Made by a program: the position numbers and the translations under genes. This document shows, one piece after another, positions 33,594 through 45,133 of a stretch of 64,000 nucleotides of DNA. Positions within the stretch are counted from its first letter, which is position 1; each line of letters starts with the position of its first letter. The notes under the pieces were generated by a model that saw only the letters and a list, made by a program, of their open reading frames with translations, was not told the origin of the DNA and searched no databases. The stretch is from Prostheceraeus crozeri (taxonomy: Eukaryota > Platyhelminthes > Polycladida > Euryleptidae): assembly GCA_907163375.1 (NCBI GenBank), contig CAJQUW010010317.1:67001-131000 (forward strand). The letters run 5' to 3'.

Positions 33594-33640
33594 ACGGACG
33601 ACTGATGAGGCCAAACAGGCCGAAACATGTCTCATGGTGG
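33594..33640 (+). ncRNA. Hammerhead ribozyme, first plus-strand copy, stem I damaged
   Basis: The core CTGATGA, stem II GGCC/GGCC and GAAA are intact, with cleavage base 33631. The stem I arms GGACGA and TCATGG no longer pair well, partly because the 5' arm sits at the inversion junction. Confidence 0.8.
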
Positions 33641-33880
33641 TTACATCTGTTGAGATTTGAAAATTTATCAATTGCCAGGTTACTTGTCTAAACATGTAAT
33701 GAGTAGCGCCTGCGTGAAGCGCCTCAATCTCGGATGCGGTATTAAGTGATTGCAGAAAGCAGTCCGCCCTCCACGTGCCTGCGTTAAAGCAGTGCCTTCC
33801 TGGCTAATTCACGCTCTCAACAGATGGTCCGGTGGCCTTGTGGTTAGAGGGTATGCTTGCACGTCGCTGGTTCAAACCTA

Positions 33881-33923
33881 CCCACGACTGATGAGGCCCA
33901 ACAGCCGAAACATGTCTCGTGGT
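33881..33923 (+). ncRNA. Hammerhead ribozyme, second plus-strand copy
   Basis: Stem I CCACGA/TCGTGG and the core are intact. Stem II has lost one G (GGCC against GCC). Cleavage base 33916. Confidence 0.82.
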
Positions 33924-33977
33924 GGTTACATCTGTTGAGATTTGATAAATTTATCAATTGCCAGGTTACTTGTCTAA

Positions 33978-33989
33978 GCAAAGCATTAT
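33978..33989. repeat. Target-site duplication, right
   Basis: GCAAAGCATTAT, identical to 33493-33504. Confidence 0.85.
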
Positions 33990-35230
33990 GTCCATCGGGA
34001 AAGCCATTATTGTCGCGGGCGCGTGCGCTAACTGCCTCACACGCACTCTCTTTCGCTCTGTCTGAGCGTCAATGCTCCGTCTAGCGTATGTGTCTAATTG
34101 CTCGAACAGCTGTGATTCGAGCACGCGATGCAAAACTGTTCATTCTGAGATTGAGTGTTTGATTTTGAGACGGAAAGATGTGCACAGCTATCACGAGAAG
34201 ATATCGACCTTAAATGAAATCTTATGAATGATGACACTTCATTTTTATAAATGTTGGTAAATTATTTTTGGGGATGCACCGAAGGCCTCGCAGGTACGGA
34301 GAAGACGCCGCTGATAAGTGTTATCTTGCATCTATCAAAATGATGAGATAAATATCACTTAGAGAACTCTGCAAGCCAAAACTACTAAATATATTGAGCA
34401 TTAGAACTATTTTAGATGAATTCTGGCTATTTTTTAAAAGCACCGGGAAAAAAGTCAAAAGATCCTCATTTTGATCATAGTACATGAAATAAAAATCGAT
34501 GGGAGGGAGGATCGCCTAACCTTGGGCGGACAGGTAATTCCCACTGAGCTTTGCAGCGCTTCCCTTGTCTGAATTTCATATGAATGCCCAAAGTATTCAT
34601 TACGATTTTGAAATCACCCAAAGAATGTTGCTTTGGTGTGGCATTTCTTGTAAAATCTCAGGTAAGTTGCATTAACATCTACGTTGAAATGCCATTTTTT
34701 CGATGTCTATAGTGTAATAGATGATCTGTATAATGTATTTATCACATTTCGTAATACGTACTGCTACTGAAAAGCAAAGCGCTTCACTGAAAGTTATCAT
34801 ACAAATTGTAAACAAGCCATGATCTTGGAAAACTTACTTTCGAAAATACTTCACTAATTTGATTTTCATGTAGCGCCAAATCCAACGAATGTAAAGGAAA
34901 GTACGAATATGCTGCAACTAAAATTGACGAAGGCCTGTGGCAGGACTTATCAGCTTACATTTCTTAATTGGCTATTAAAACAATGGGAATTATTATAAAA
35001 CAAGCTATTCTACGAGATATTCTTTGAGAAATTGCCAGAAGAATGCCTTATAGCAATTACGTGTGAATATTAGCTCAAGGAAAAAGTCAAGCCCGCTGTC
35101 TTCTTGGACAAATACTTGCTTAATTTCGAAACAATTTGAAAGATAGAAGGATGTCTTCAGACTCTAGCAATTTAAGCACGAAAATTCCATGGCAGCTGTA
35201 TACGCTGCTTTTCACCATACAGGAGTTTGT
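33990..35230. other. Gene-free stretch
   Basis: Nothing recognised; short frames only. Confidence 0.4.
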
Positions 35231-35233
35231 CAT

Positions 35234-35352
35234 CACGGTTCGAAATGGCCCAAACTAGCTTAAAATATCTAGGTCTGAACAAGCTGAATGACTGCATAAC
35301 AGGCTTCCCTATGCTTATTTATCCTGGGTTTGGGCCATTTCGAACCGCACTG
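35234..35352. repeat. Short foldback MITE, about 119 bp
   Basis: Arms CGGTTCGAAATGGCCCAAAC (35237) and GTTTGGGCCATTTCGAACCG (to 35347) are perfect inverted copies of 20 bp. The loop has no frame. Confidence 0.75.
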
Positions 35353-35384
35353 TTCAAGCCTGAGGACATCTTTCTATTCCATCT

Positions 35385-35392
35385 ATGCCCAG
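35385..35392. repeat. hAT target-site duplication, left
   Basis: ATGCCCAG; the right copy at 36107-36114 reads ATACCCAG (7 of 8). Confidence 0.75.
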
Positions 35393-36106
35393 CAGGGATG
35401 TGGAGTCGGAGTCGGGGTCGAAGTCTTATGAAAATGACAGGACTCCGGTCAATAACTAAACCCGAAACATAATACAAACAAATTATTTGTCCTCGTGCAT
35501 AGCTGTCACAGTCCTGATGTCAACTTTTCGCCGTCAAACAAAAGTACAGAGACACTGCTGCATGCAAAGCTTGTAATAGATGAGGGAACGAACCGTGATA
35601 GTGAAAAAAGGATTGTCTTTTCACTCGGTGATTTAGTTGAGAAGACAAGCCTTCCTGGCCTCCATTACACCTACGCGCCAAAGGTCACATCAGAGACAAA
35701 AATGAAATACTAGTTTGTTTGAGAACACTACTTCTCACCTTCAAGTTAATCGTGCATGTGATGGCCCCTCCAAAGCGCATATTAAAATCGAAAGTGTACT
35801 CATTTTTTTTGAAGAAGGGGGCATTTTCCTGTCTGGTAGAGACTGCAGAAAACCGTGTGAAGCACTCATCAACAAGATGGGAGGAGCAGAGTCGCATCCA
35901 TCCAACTTAAAGCGATATTTGATCAACTTTCATCCACAATGATTGATAATTGATACAGCCATGATCACTAAAAATGGGTTCAGCTTAGCCTAAAATGATC
36001 TATGGTGTAGGTTACCGGTTTGTTTTTCAAAAAACTGGGCTTTATACTTGCCACCCGGAGTCGGAGTCGGAGTCCTATCAAAATGATAGGACTCCGCATC
36101 CCTGAT
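35393..36106 (+). mobile_element. hAT-type element, internally deleted, with BED-finger remnant
   Basis: Ends CAGGGATGTGGAGTCGGAGT (35393) and GGACTCCGCATCCCTG (36106), with a 7/8 matching octamer duplication. In overlapping frames around 35800-35940 the plus strand gives DCRKPCEAL followed by SNLKRYLINFHP. This is the C-x-x-C ... H-x4-H end of a BED zinc finger, the usual DNA-binding head of hAT transposases. The catalytic part is gone. GGAGTCGGAGTC repeats occur at both ends. Confidence 0.8.
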
Positions 36107-36114
36107 ACCCAGGC
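36107..36114. repeat. hAT target-site duplication, right
   Basis: ATACCCAG, matching 35385-35392 at 7 of 8 positions. Confidence 0.75.
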
Positions 36115-36157
36115 AAACTCGCACTCTACAATTTTTATGATATAATTTGAATGTCTA

Positions 36158-37449
36158 CAGGGTGAGTCAAATTATATGTTCCTATTTTCAAAGTGTTGCA
36201 GATCAGTGAAAATCCAACCATTTTAAACCTGTGAGTGTGGCCAACAATGCTATGAATATATGAAGCTCATTCATACAATAATAACACGTTTATTCAAGTA
36301 AAAATGAAAACCATCTAAATTACATAGGTTCATGGTATACAAATTCAAATTCTGAGTAACAGAAATACAGAAATTACATCGCGATAGGAGAGCAGTGAGA
36401 TGGGTCCTGCTTAGATGCTGATGTGTTAACCTTGTAGATATCTAACAATAAAAAATCATGACTCCAATTACCATGAAGGTCATTCAACACTTCAATTGAC
36501 TTCCACATTGAATTCATATAGAAATAGACACCTTCCCTATAAGTAAGAAAATCTACAAATCAATTGTCCAGAGTGTTGTGATGCATTATGTGTGCTAAAC
36601 GCATACAACCTGAAAAACTAGGAAAATTTTACAAATTCAAAATCGTCGAATATTGTAGAACTTGACGTACCTTTGAATTTCTAAAAAACGAAAAATTGTT
36701 GGCCACACTCAGAGGTTTTAAATGAAATACCGCAATTAAAAATTGGTTTGATTTTCGCCGAACGGCAACATTTTTTAAAATAGGGACATTTAATTTGATT
36801 GACGCTATAGAATGCTTTTAAATACTTGCTTTCTCTTGGATCATATACAGAAGCATTGGTTTGACTAAATCCTTCACATGTGGAACAGAATGCTATTACT
36901 TCGAATACTGATTTTCGTCTCTCTTGCATTTCACCGTAAAACTTGAATTCTGAACATTTCTCAATACAAGTAGTTGTTGAAGTGAGCAAATGTTTGAGCT
37001 TACATGAATTGTTTGTGCTTATTCGACTATGTTTCAATTTTTTTGTTGTTGCATGCAGCATAATTTCCCTAAATTTTCTACTCTCATGGAAATAAATCAT
37101 AAAATCTTTAGAGCTTCCTTTCCGAAATTGTTTGAAAATGATAACGTGATATTCTTCCTTGCTTTCAATTTGTTGATCTAATTTATTAACATCCATCGAC
37201 CACGTTGGTCGCATGGGGAGCAATTGCTTTTGATGTGTAGTTATAAACAATCAAGAACAGTTATGAATCATTCTATAACAATTTATGCAAAATTATCGCC
37301 ATTAGCCCTATCAGGATACAAACTGTCCCCCTATCAACTTCATTTTATATCTCCTAAATTAAGTTGTATAGAAGTTTAATTTTTTTGTAACTTTCAGTTT
37401 GTATGCATGTTGAAGTTTCAGCAAAAATCTGGACAAAATTGACTCACTG
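36158..37449 (-). mobile_element. Small DNA transposon with CAGGGTGAGTCAA termini
   Basis: The left end CAGGGTGAGTCAAATTAT (36158, preceded by TA) and the right end AATTGACTCACTG (37449) are inverted repeats. A second inverted pair, AACCTGTGAGTGTGGCCAACAA (36226) and TTGGCCACACTCAGAGGTT (36700-36718), lies inside. A minus-strand transposase-like frame covers 36681-37250. Confidence 0.5.
36681..37250 (-). pseudogene. Transposase-like fragment, possibly Mutator-like
   Basis: A 189-codon frame. It contains a cysteine-spaced segment (TTTCIEKCSEF, VIAFCSTCEGF) followed by LKAFYSVNQ. The pattern CxxC, CxxC-x-F, then AFxVNxR resembles the region in front of the catalytic domain in a widespread invertebrate Mutator-like family. 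The catalytic residues are not seen in this frame. The identification is tentative. Confidence 0.35.
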
Positions 37450-37451
37450 TT

Positions 37452-38240
37452 AGGTCAGCTTTAAAGACTATTTTTAAAAGTACTTTTTAGAAAGTTGATG
37501 GTTTTCATTCAGAGTAGCATTGATTATTAGTAAATTGTTTCTGTATCATATCTACATGATATTTATGCATGTGCATTTCAAGATCGTTAACATACACATT
37601 AACATTAACATTAACATTAATACGTTAACAAACACATAATGTTTCTGTATCATATTTACATAATATTTATGCATGTGCATTTCAAGATCGTTAACATACA
37701 CATCTTATCTCCCAAAATGAGGACATGTAGCCTACTTGCACATGTGTTGTGCATGTATATGTAATATGCGAGTACATATACTGCATAGTCTGGGCCTATA
37801 TGTACATGCAGATACTATTCCGGAAAGGAGTTGTCGTGATCTGTTTGAGTTACACCAAAATAACTATATTTAAGCTTGTACCGTGTGTCTCAAAAGTCCC
37901 CGGAAATGGAAATCCACAACAATTCTTTCTCGTTTGTCAATTGCATGCATTTATCGATTGCTTTGGTATTAGTTGATTGCTATGACATATGAATTCTTAC
38001 CGCGCTCTATGATTATCAATCATTAGCTATACCATTAGCCATGGCATTAGCTGAATTATAATAAATTCATATATCATTATAAATTCAATAATACATGAAA
38101 AGACATTAGTTGTGCTCAAATTTCAAATTGCTATTTATAGTACTAAAATCAACGTAGAAGATCATTCATCTAACACCACATAGATATACTTGAGTAAAAA
38201 TTGGTAGATATGCTTTAGTTGTGATAAACAATTTTTGAAG
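37452..38240. other. Gene-free stretch with a local duplication
   Basis: Contains the direct repeat at 37537-37702 and otherwise AT-rich sequence. Confidence 0.4.
37537..37702. repeat. 62-bp direct repeat around an ACATTA microsatellite
   Basis: TTTCTGTATCATAT through GATCGTTAACATACACAT occurs at 37537-37598 and again at 37640-37701 with few differences. Between them are about four ACATTA units (37593-37620). Confidence 0.8.
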
Positions 38241-38249
38241 AGTCAAACA

Positions 38250-39070
38250 ATATACATAGATTCACAAAAATGAAAATAACTAGGATTCTCTAAGTCAGTA
38301 GGAGACACATCTAAGGGAATGTTATTACCAATAAGGGTTAGTAAGTTAAGGTCGAATCCAAGTTCTTGTAATAAGACCATAACGTATATTGTTTTACAAG
38401 TAAACGTGTAATTACTATTAGCTTTGTCTGCGGTGATTATTATAAAATGCTGATGATAATACTTTAAATCTGATGAAATTACGAAAAGATTTAAACTTCA
38501 CATGTAAATTACCTACATTTTTATTTTTATATAATATATCTCTAGCTAATATTAGTATCCTATTTTTCCAAGCCTGAAAGTCACTGACTGAAAGTCTAAA
38601 CTTACTGCACATCTTTGTGATGTGCTTATCTAGGGATACAGTTATGCTATCTATAACATCGTTGTGACGAACGGGAAATGCTTAAAGAATTATGCTTAGA
38701 GCCTAATGAAAGTAACTCTTTCAGATCTGGTTGCTCAATGAAATTCAAATCACTAGTAAATACATGCTTGTGATGGTCACTGATGTGAGAAGGGTGCTGA
38801 CTACACCTACAACATGAATGGACAATATTTTGTAAGTTGGTTCTATACAATTACTTGTTGAGGAATTGGCTATTGTTGCAATTTTCAATGAGACAGGGTT
38901 ATTCAGAGAAAAATAGGTTATGAACGGGCACTGTTCCCGAACTTTGTCAGGTACTAGACGATTGAGACTTTTATCATGCAAAATGCCAGAGATGTCAACC
39001 TTGTCCATGATTTTATTTTTGAAATCAAAGACAATATTATTTTTTGGGCTGCAGGATTTATGCACTCATT
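38250..39070 (-). pseudogene. Penelope-like element remnant, N-terminal region
   Basis: Successive minus-strand frames give ISGILHDKSLNRLVPDKVRE and CPFITYFSLNNPV-like sequence (about 38940), CCRCSQ ... ISDHHKHVFTSDLNFI and DLKELLSLGSKHN (38700-38830), then FQAWKNRILILAR (about 38560) and YVMVLLQELGFDL-like sequence near 38370. The order (LSDILxDKSL, PIITYxY, HVxTGDLxII, LxxLxxxGPxxR, SEWVKxI, YYxxLxxELG) is that of the region before the reverse transcriptase in Penelope-like elements. Several frame breaks; no open frame exceeds about 106 codons. It is unrelated in position to the GIY-YIG fragment at 22.8 kb. Confidence 0.5.
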
Positions 39071-41673
39071 GTTAATCACTTCATTGTAGAAATAGACTGA
39101 AAAAATTTAAGCAAATTATAGCGACCATAGATAGCATACTGCTGATATTGACGCAAAATGCACTTACGTCAGTTTGAAGAATCAAATTTATATAGATGTC
39201 GATTTGACTCTAATCTTGACATTGTTCATTCATGAACGTCTCAGTAGTTTTGGTGGCATAGAAATAGAACTTTTGTGGTTTGTAGCTGACATGGACCTCG
39301 ATATGCCAGTGCATAGAAGTAGATAATAGTACACTAGAATGGAAGTTTGATATCTTGCCTATATTCAATGATGGCACGTAGAAAAATCTATGGTTTGTAG
39401 ATCAGATTCGATCTAAAACATTATATCATAGTCAACACCAAGCCCGCTTGTGAAAGTTGTGGCTGTGGAAGTGGATCTTCTCAGAGAAGAATTAGAGGAT
39501 GTGTTTTGAGATATTGGTGATATATCCATATTTGTGTTTATATATAATATACTGTTCTCATTGTACTGTATTTTCACAACTATTATCATTTTCAACACAT
39601 TCACAACTATTTAACTTGGTTCACCAGAGTATAATACGAAATGGTCTTTACATGTGGTGTGAACATCTCAAAGTTCGACAGATAAAATTCTTTCTTATTA
39701 TTGAATTCGTCGATTTCATTTTTTATTATTGCTAATTTTTCTGGGTAAAAACACCAGAAAGCCAGTGCTTAACTGACAATCATCTCTTCAGAATAAATTA
39801 ATTTTGAAACTTTTTTCTTCAATCAATGAATGAATGACTTGAAATATTTTGATGAAATTTTGGCATCGGATATTCGAAGTTGATGAAAAGATTTTTGAAA
39901 ATAGTTCAAATATATACAGAAATTGGGAAATTGAAAAAAGAAAAATGAATACTCGAAGATTTCTTAAAAAATTATTTCAAGCAGGAGTAATCAAATGTAA
40001 ATTAAATCGACATTAGTTGTCCAATGTTCTGAATTTCGACATTACAAATTATGCATGTGTGATTTCAAAAAAGTGATAGGACACAGATGTTTTTAAAGGA
40101 TTTCCTTCTTTGCTCATTCGCGACTGCAAAATTGTGTAATTGTCACTATGTCTTTTTTTCTAATTTGATCTTTGGACATTGGGCAATGATCCAACCATTA
40201 TGAATGATAATGCCAATATAAAATCCTAAAACAAAACAAGAAACCAATTTTTAACATTTGCATTCCACCCCCTCAACGCCTTAATTTCATTCTAATTTTT
40301 AATCTATTCCTAAATAGGACATTTTTAGTAATTTTTCATATTGTATGTGCCAGTGCCAGTATGTAGATGTCCATGATGACTATACTAATGAAAGGCGTCA
40401 GTGAGTCCTATAACATTGCTTACTGAATCTGAATTTGGTTCTCACATCTTTCCCATGACTTTAGAAGTCTAATCTCGTCAGAATTCAGGAATCTAATTGT
40501 AGGCTTATAAGATTCCAGCCATATCTATCACACACAGAACAAATTTCTATAAATCATTGTCTAATCATGAAATTAAGCAACAATATGATAAAAAGTAAGT
40601 TGATTAACAAGAGTAGCCTAAAGACCAGTGTTTTCTTCTTTCTTCTTATTTCTTCAATTAGTGAGTGCCTGTTGTAATCGGAATATTTTACATGGACGTA
40701 TCAGATGCAGAGAACGATTACTACTACCTATGTACATGAATCTGTACCTACTACCAATTACCTACCTATGTACATGAATCTAACGAGGATGGAACAATCG
40801 AATTGGTAAACATCCATGCTGGTCTGTCGATGACGTTTCAATCAACCTTTGTCTATAAGAAGTTGGCCAAAGCTTTTCTTCTTGTCACTTGGTTACCATG
40901 AAGTAGTTAAGCACGAATGGTGGCAATTCTTAAAATACTTCATCAACGGTTGTTTTTCTGCAATTTCTTATTGGAACAACATGCCATGAACTGGTAATTG
41001 CAAATGGAGTAGGACTTAATGTTTAAAATTTTATCGACTGATGTAGTTCAGTCAATGGGCTTCCAAGGGTTGATTTCGATTGTCAGTAATAGTCAAAAAC
41101 AAAACCTTGACGCAGATAATCTATCCATCCTCTTTCTCATCCTGTTCACGTCAAGACCTAATGTCTAACTTAATCGTCAAGTTTTCAAAGTTTCCTTTCC
41201 TTTAGGCCTATTTTGCAACGATTTATTGACTTACAATTATATTATTAGCACAAATGCAACATTATTTAAAACAACGGTCAACTCAATAAATCATTCGACT
41301 AATAATTTCAACGACTGGCCTGCTGCTGAAAACCAGAACAATATTTCGTTATATGATTCAACAATATGTTTCAATAATCATAAATAATATAATAATACAA
41401 TATCAATAAAGGACTGGATAAGACCTATTGCTATTTATATAACCTATAAATTGATGAATCGGGTCACAGAAGCAAACGGCTCGCGTCATTTGTATTCTAT
41501 CCAAGAAATGATTTGTAGTTACTGACGATTTTATTCTCCAGTTCTGTCTTCTTTATTAATGTTTCTTATATTCCATGGTGTCATTATTCATAAGGTTCCA
41601 AGCTTACTACTGAACTCAAGAGCAAATTATTTCAACTGTTTCTTCAAAGTCGTGTAGGAAATTTTGAAGAGTA
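39071..41673. other. Gene-free stretch
   Basis: Long AT-rich interval without a convincing frame. ACCTATGTACATGAATCT is repeated at about 40726 and 40763. Confidence 0.45.
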
Positions 41674-42542
41674 TACAAACCCGGCAAAAAGTGTAGCAAC
41701 ACCCCAATTTTTTAAAACAGTCAGATCGCATCAATACCTGAAAGTAATTCGAACATGTTGTTACATCAAAATACCTTGTAGACGTGTCAAACAATTAACT
41801 GACCCTTAAAATCAGTTACCATTGACTAGATATTGCATTAAATTTTGCTTTTTTATTATTTCTGGTAAAACAGACTTGAGGGCGATAGGTCATTGAGTCA
41901 ACGAGAGTTCTGCAATATGACAGTAGAGAACATCTTGACCGCCAATGCATGTAAGCGTGTTTCACTGGACTGGCATAAGATGATTTAAGGTACATTTCCA
42001 GACAGTCCACCAATGTAGGCTAGCATGTCTGGTGTATTATCGGGCTGGTCTTGTGAGAGGCAAATTATCGTGTTTTTCTCCAGGTTTGAAATACCAAGAT
42101 TTGATCCACACACGCTCAAACATAAATTAAGAACACAGGGATTCCCACAGTACTATTTTTAGCTCAGCATCATAAGCAAACTGTTACGAGATAGCCTTGA
42201 TCATTCGAATACTTGTGTGACTTATCTCATCATCACTGTCCTTTCTGTGCTCCCCGAAAATGGGCAAAAAGCCTGACTTGTCGACTGAAAAACGTGCTCA
42301 AATTTTGGTATTGCACTCCAATGGATTTAGTTTGTGTCAAATTTCGACCCAGTTATTCGTCTCCACTTCGTGCGTTTCTCTAACTTTAAAGCGAATCAAT
42401 AATACCGAATCCTTTGCCAGTGAACACCGCTCCGGGCGTACAGTTACTTCACCACAAACGGACAGATTCATTCATCGTTATTCCAAGGCAAACCCTTTTG
42501 CAGCAGCGACAGAAATTCAAGCACATCTGCCTCCATCTGCAC

Positions 42543-44210
42543 CAGGGTGCGAAGTAGGAAAAAGTTACTGGGGGGATGCCAATCTTCATGTAGGCTATGT
42601 GCTGAATGAGACCCACAATTACCTTCGAAGCGGCTAGGTATAATTCGTCTGGCAAATCTCTGTCTTTCACGCGCTGATATGGAGTTGATTACTAAGCTTA
42701 GTAGGCTATACATCTAATCCTCTCACAATACCGGTAGGCTACATAGAACAAGTAAATGCGGCAAAAACTCTCATTTATTCAATGAAAAAAGCGAGTGTTT
42801 CGCTCGCAATTTTGTGGTGGAACATGAAACACGGTTTCGACCACGTGCTGAACGATGCGATTTCAGCCAATCCACGACGTACTTAGCAAAGTTTACGTGG
42901 GTGATTGGTGGTCCATTGATGTTGAGAAAAAGAACAGCATTACAAACATTTACACTCAAACGATTCCGATCTTTTGTGAACACATCATTCATCGCACTAA
43001 AGTCTCTTTCACATTCAGCCGTACACACAGGGAAAATCTTGATGACATAGCAAAATTCTTTGAAGTCAGACGAGTCTAGCCCGGATTTCACCTCTAGAAA
43101 TGAGGAGCCTGCGTTCATCACATTCTGTTTGAAAAACTCCGCGATTTTCATTACCTCTCTGTCACCATAGATGATTCGGTCATCAGATGTTGGCCACCTT
43201 CTGTTATCTAAAAACGTACAGTCTTTCAAAAGTTCGACGTCGAATCTCGCGTGTAGGTTATCGATGACGGCCTGCACGAATTGTGCTCGGAACTGAGAGT
43301 CAGTACTTCCCTTCAACGTGACTCCTTTGAAGTTCCCCTTTGAGCTCCAGCTGTTCAGCGAGCTCCTAAGATGATAACCCTCCATTCTCCATGTAGCTCT
43401 CCAGAACTTTCCGTAGACGCAGGATGTCCCCTGACACAGTGATGAGGTTTGCCTCGACCACCTGCATCTGTAAAATATCGCTGATTTTTTGACGATGTTC
43501 CTACTCACTCAGGTGAACATTCATGTTATCATAACGACCATTATGATTATCTAGAATACTTTACAAAACAATTACGAAAATCATCTCAGACCAAGCCAGA
43601 TACTTCAATGGATTATCAGAATACTTTATAGAAAATCATCTTACGTGGACCAAACCAGATACTTTAAAGGTGTAAAGATGTTACCAAGTAAAGGTGTGAT
43701 TGAATCATTGATGCAATTGCTAGGGAAAGCGGAGTCACAACACCGTAGAATCGGAACTTACTTTCAAGTTGAGTACTTTCAGATCACGAAGACAATCCCT
43801 TATAACACACATTTGTTCCACGAATTGATGTCGATCGATATGATTTCTCAATCGGTATGCGACGGACGAAATTGCAGGAAAAACTCTTGGAGAAGCGACG
43901 AATGATGATGAAAAAACGACACATGCACTAACTGCTGCCCACGCAGTGGACTGGGTATTAGTGAGTCAGATGTCCTTCATTGCAGCAGCAGCACACACAC
44001 ATGCGCTGCAGCATTGAAGATAGCCGTTAAGTGGAATCGGCTAAAAGCCACTCTGAGAGACAGAAAAAGTAGACATACATTCTGACAGACACATCACTGG
44101 GAGGGACAATCTGGGATCCCCCCAGGACTAATTAAACCTGCGTACTGGTGAGGATTCAGATGATCACTGGTAGGGACGGATCCCCCCATCCCCCCTTACT
44201 TCGCACCCTG
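42543..44210 (-). mobile_element. hAT-type transposon inside the Tc1 element
   Basis: Ends CAGGGTGCGAAGTA (42543) and TACTTCGCACCCTG (44210) are perfect inverted repeats. Octamers ATCTGCAC (42535-42542) and ACCTGCAC (44211-44218) match at 7 of 8. The subterminal parts are rich in CCCCCC/GGGGGG near GGGATCC. The transposase C-terminus is on the minus strand. Confidence 0.9.
42771..43508 (-). pseudogene. hAT transposase, C-terminal part with dimerisation domain
   Basis: A 245-codon minus-strand frame. The C-terminal third reads VIKIFPVCTAECERDFSAMN, DVFTKDRNRLS and later LNINGPPITHVNFAKYVVDW. This is the hAT C-terminal dimerisation block (AExERxFS, I.T..R..L, GPP...F...YVxxWL) of the KIAA1586/ZNF862-like branch. 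The first 60 codons do not match and probably lie after a frame change. The upstream RNase-H-like catalytic core and BED finger are missing or decayed, so this is a non-functional copy of about half length. Confidence 0.8.
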
Positions 44211-45133
44211 ACCTGCACATGTTCCATCAGTGACAACTATTAGAAGCCGTCTTCGAAACAAATATGGTTTGAAGTCATACAAGCCAGCTAAAAAGCCTCT
44301 ACTATCGGTGAAAAACGTACGTGACAGGCTAGCCTTTTGCAAGCGCTACCAGAACTGGAGCGCTGAAGAATGGGGTCAAGTCATGTTCACGGATGAGGCG
44401 ATTGTGTCGCAGCACCGTAGCTACCAGCCTCATGTTCGCAGACCAGAAGGAGAACGATTCAATTCATCTTACACATCATTCACTGTGCGATCTGCACCAA
44501 AGCTGATGATTTGGAGAGGAATTTCTGCAAGAGGCAGATGTGGACTTCATGTCTTTGGCAATACAGAAACTGCTAAGGCGATCAATTACTTAGAAATATT
44601 GAAGCAGAAGGTAGAGCCATTCATGAATATTCGAGGAACAAGCATTTTGCAGCAGGATGGAGCACCGGCGCATAAATCAAGGCTGGTGTCGAATTGAATT
44701 GCCCAGCAGAAATTTCAGGTCCTAGAAGGCTGGCCCGGCAATTCACCAAATCTCAATTGCATAGAAAATGCTGGAGAACATTGAAGGGCAGGCTGCAGAG
44801 GTGCCATATATCCTCTCATAGCACTCTAGCGGAACAGGTGAAGCGCTTGTGGGTCACCGAGGTCACTCCTGCCTATTGCAGAAAACTGGTTGAGTCAATG
44901 CCCCAACGTATTCAAGCATGTTTGGCAGCAAAAGGATATCACACAAAGTATTGATGTGACACTCGTTAGTCGTTCGCTTTCAACAATTGCATATTCTCAG
45001 TGCTGGCAAGTTTCTTGATGCTTCTGCATTGCAATTTGAACGTATAAACATTATTTAAATACTTTTTAGCAAAAGCTACATTCTGTTGTTTGCAAAATCA
45101 AGGGGAGTTGCTTAACTTTTTGCCGGGTCTGTA

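Larger units (their letters stand above)
33505..33977 (+). mobile_element. Hammerhead-bearing tRNA-type SINE / retrozyme, inverted-plus-dimer copy
   Basis: A 473-bp insert between perfect 12-bp direct repeats. From left: an inverted end of the unit carrying a minus-strand ribozyme (33505-33587), then a plus-strand copy starting in front of a ribozyme (33588-33640), a full body with A box (TGGTTAGAGGG, 33841-33851) and B box (GGTTCAAACCT, 33869-33879), a second plus-strand ribozyme (33881-33923) and the 3' tail. The two plus-strand cleavage bases, 33631 and 33916, are 285 nt apart, which defines the monomer. A direct dimer with a flipped 5' part is what twin priming on a multimeric RNA would leave. 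Confidence 0.85.
42260..44900 (+). pseudogene. Tc1-type DD34E transposase, interrupted
   Basis: ATG 42260 gives MGKKPDLSTEKRAQILVLHS, a helix-turn-helix head with FSLCQISTQL and the GRTVTS linker, to 42542, where the hAT insertion begins. It resumes after 44218 with TTIRSRLRNKYGLKSYKPAK, then VMFTDEAIV (first D), WRGISARGRCGL, LQQDGAPAHKS (second D), and after an in-frame stop at 44695 GWPGNSPNLNCIENAG (E). With the insertion and one octamer removed the two halves lie in the same frame, so the gene was open when hit, apart from the stop near 44695 and later ones. The triad residues are all present. Confidence 0.85.
41676..45131 (+). mobile_element. Tc1-type transposon split by a hAT element
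   Basis: The left end CAAACCCGGCAAAAAGTGTA and the right end, in reverse CAGACCCGGCAAAAAGTTAA, are flanked by TA (41674-41675, 45132-45133). About 1.78 kb without the insertion. The transposase is on the plus strand at 42260-42542 and 44211-44900. Confidence 0.9.
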
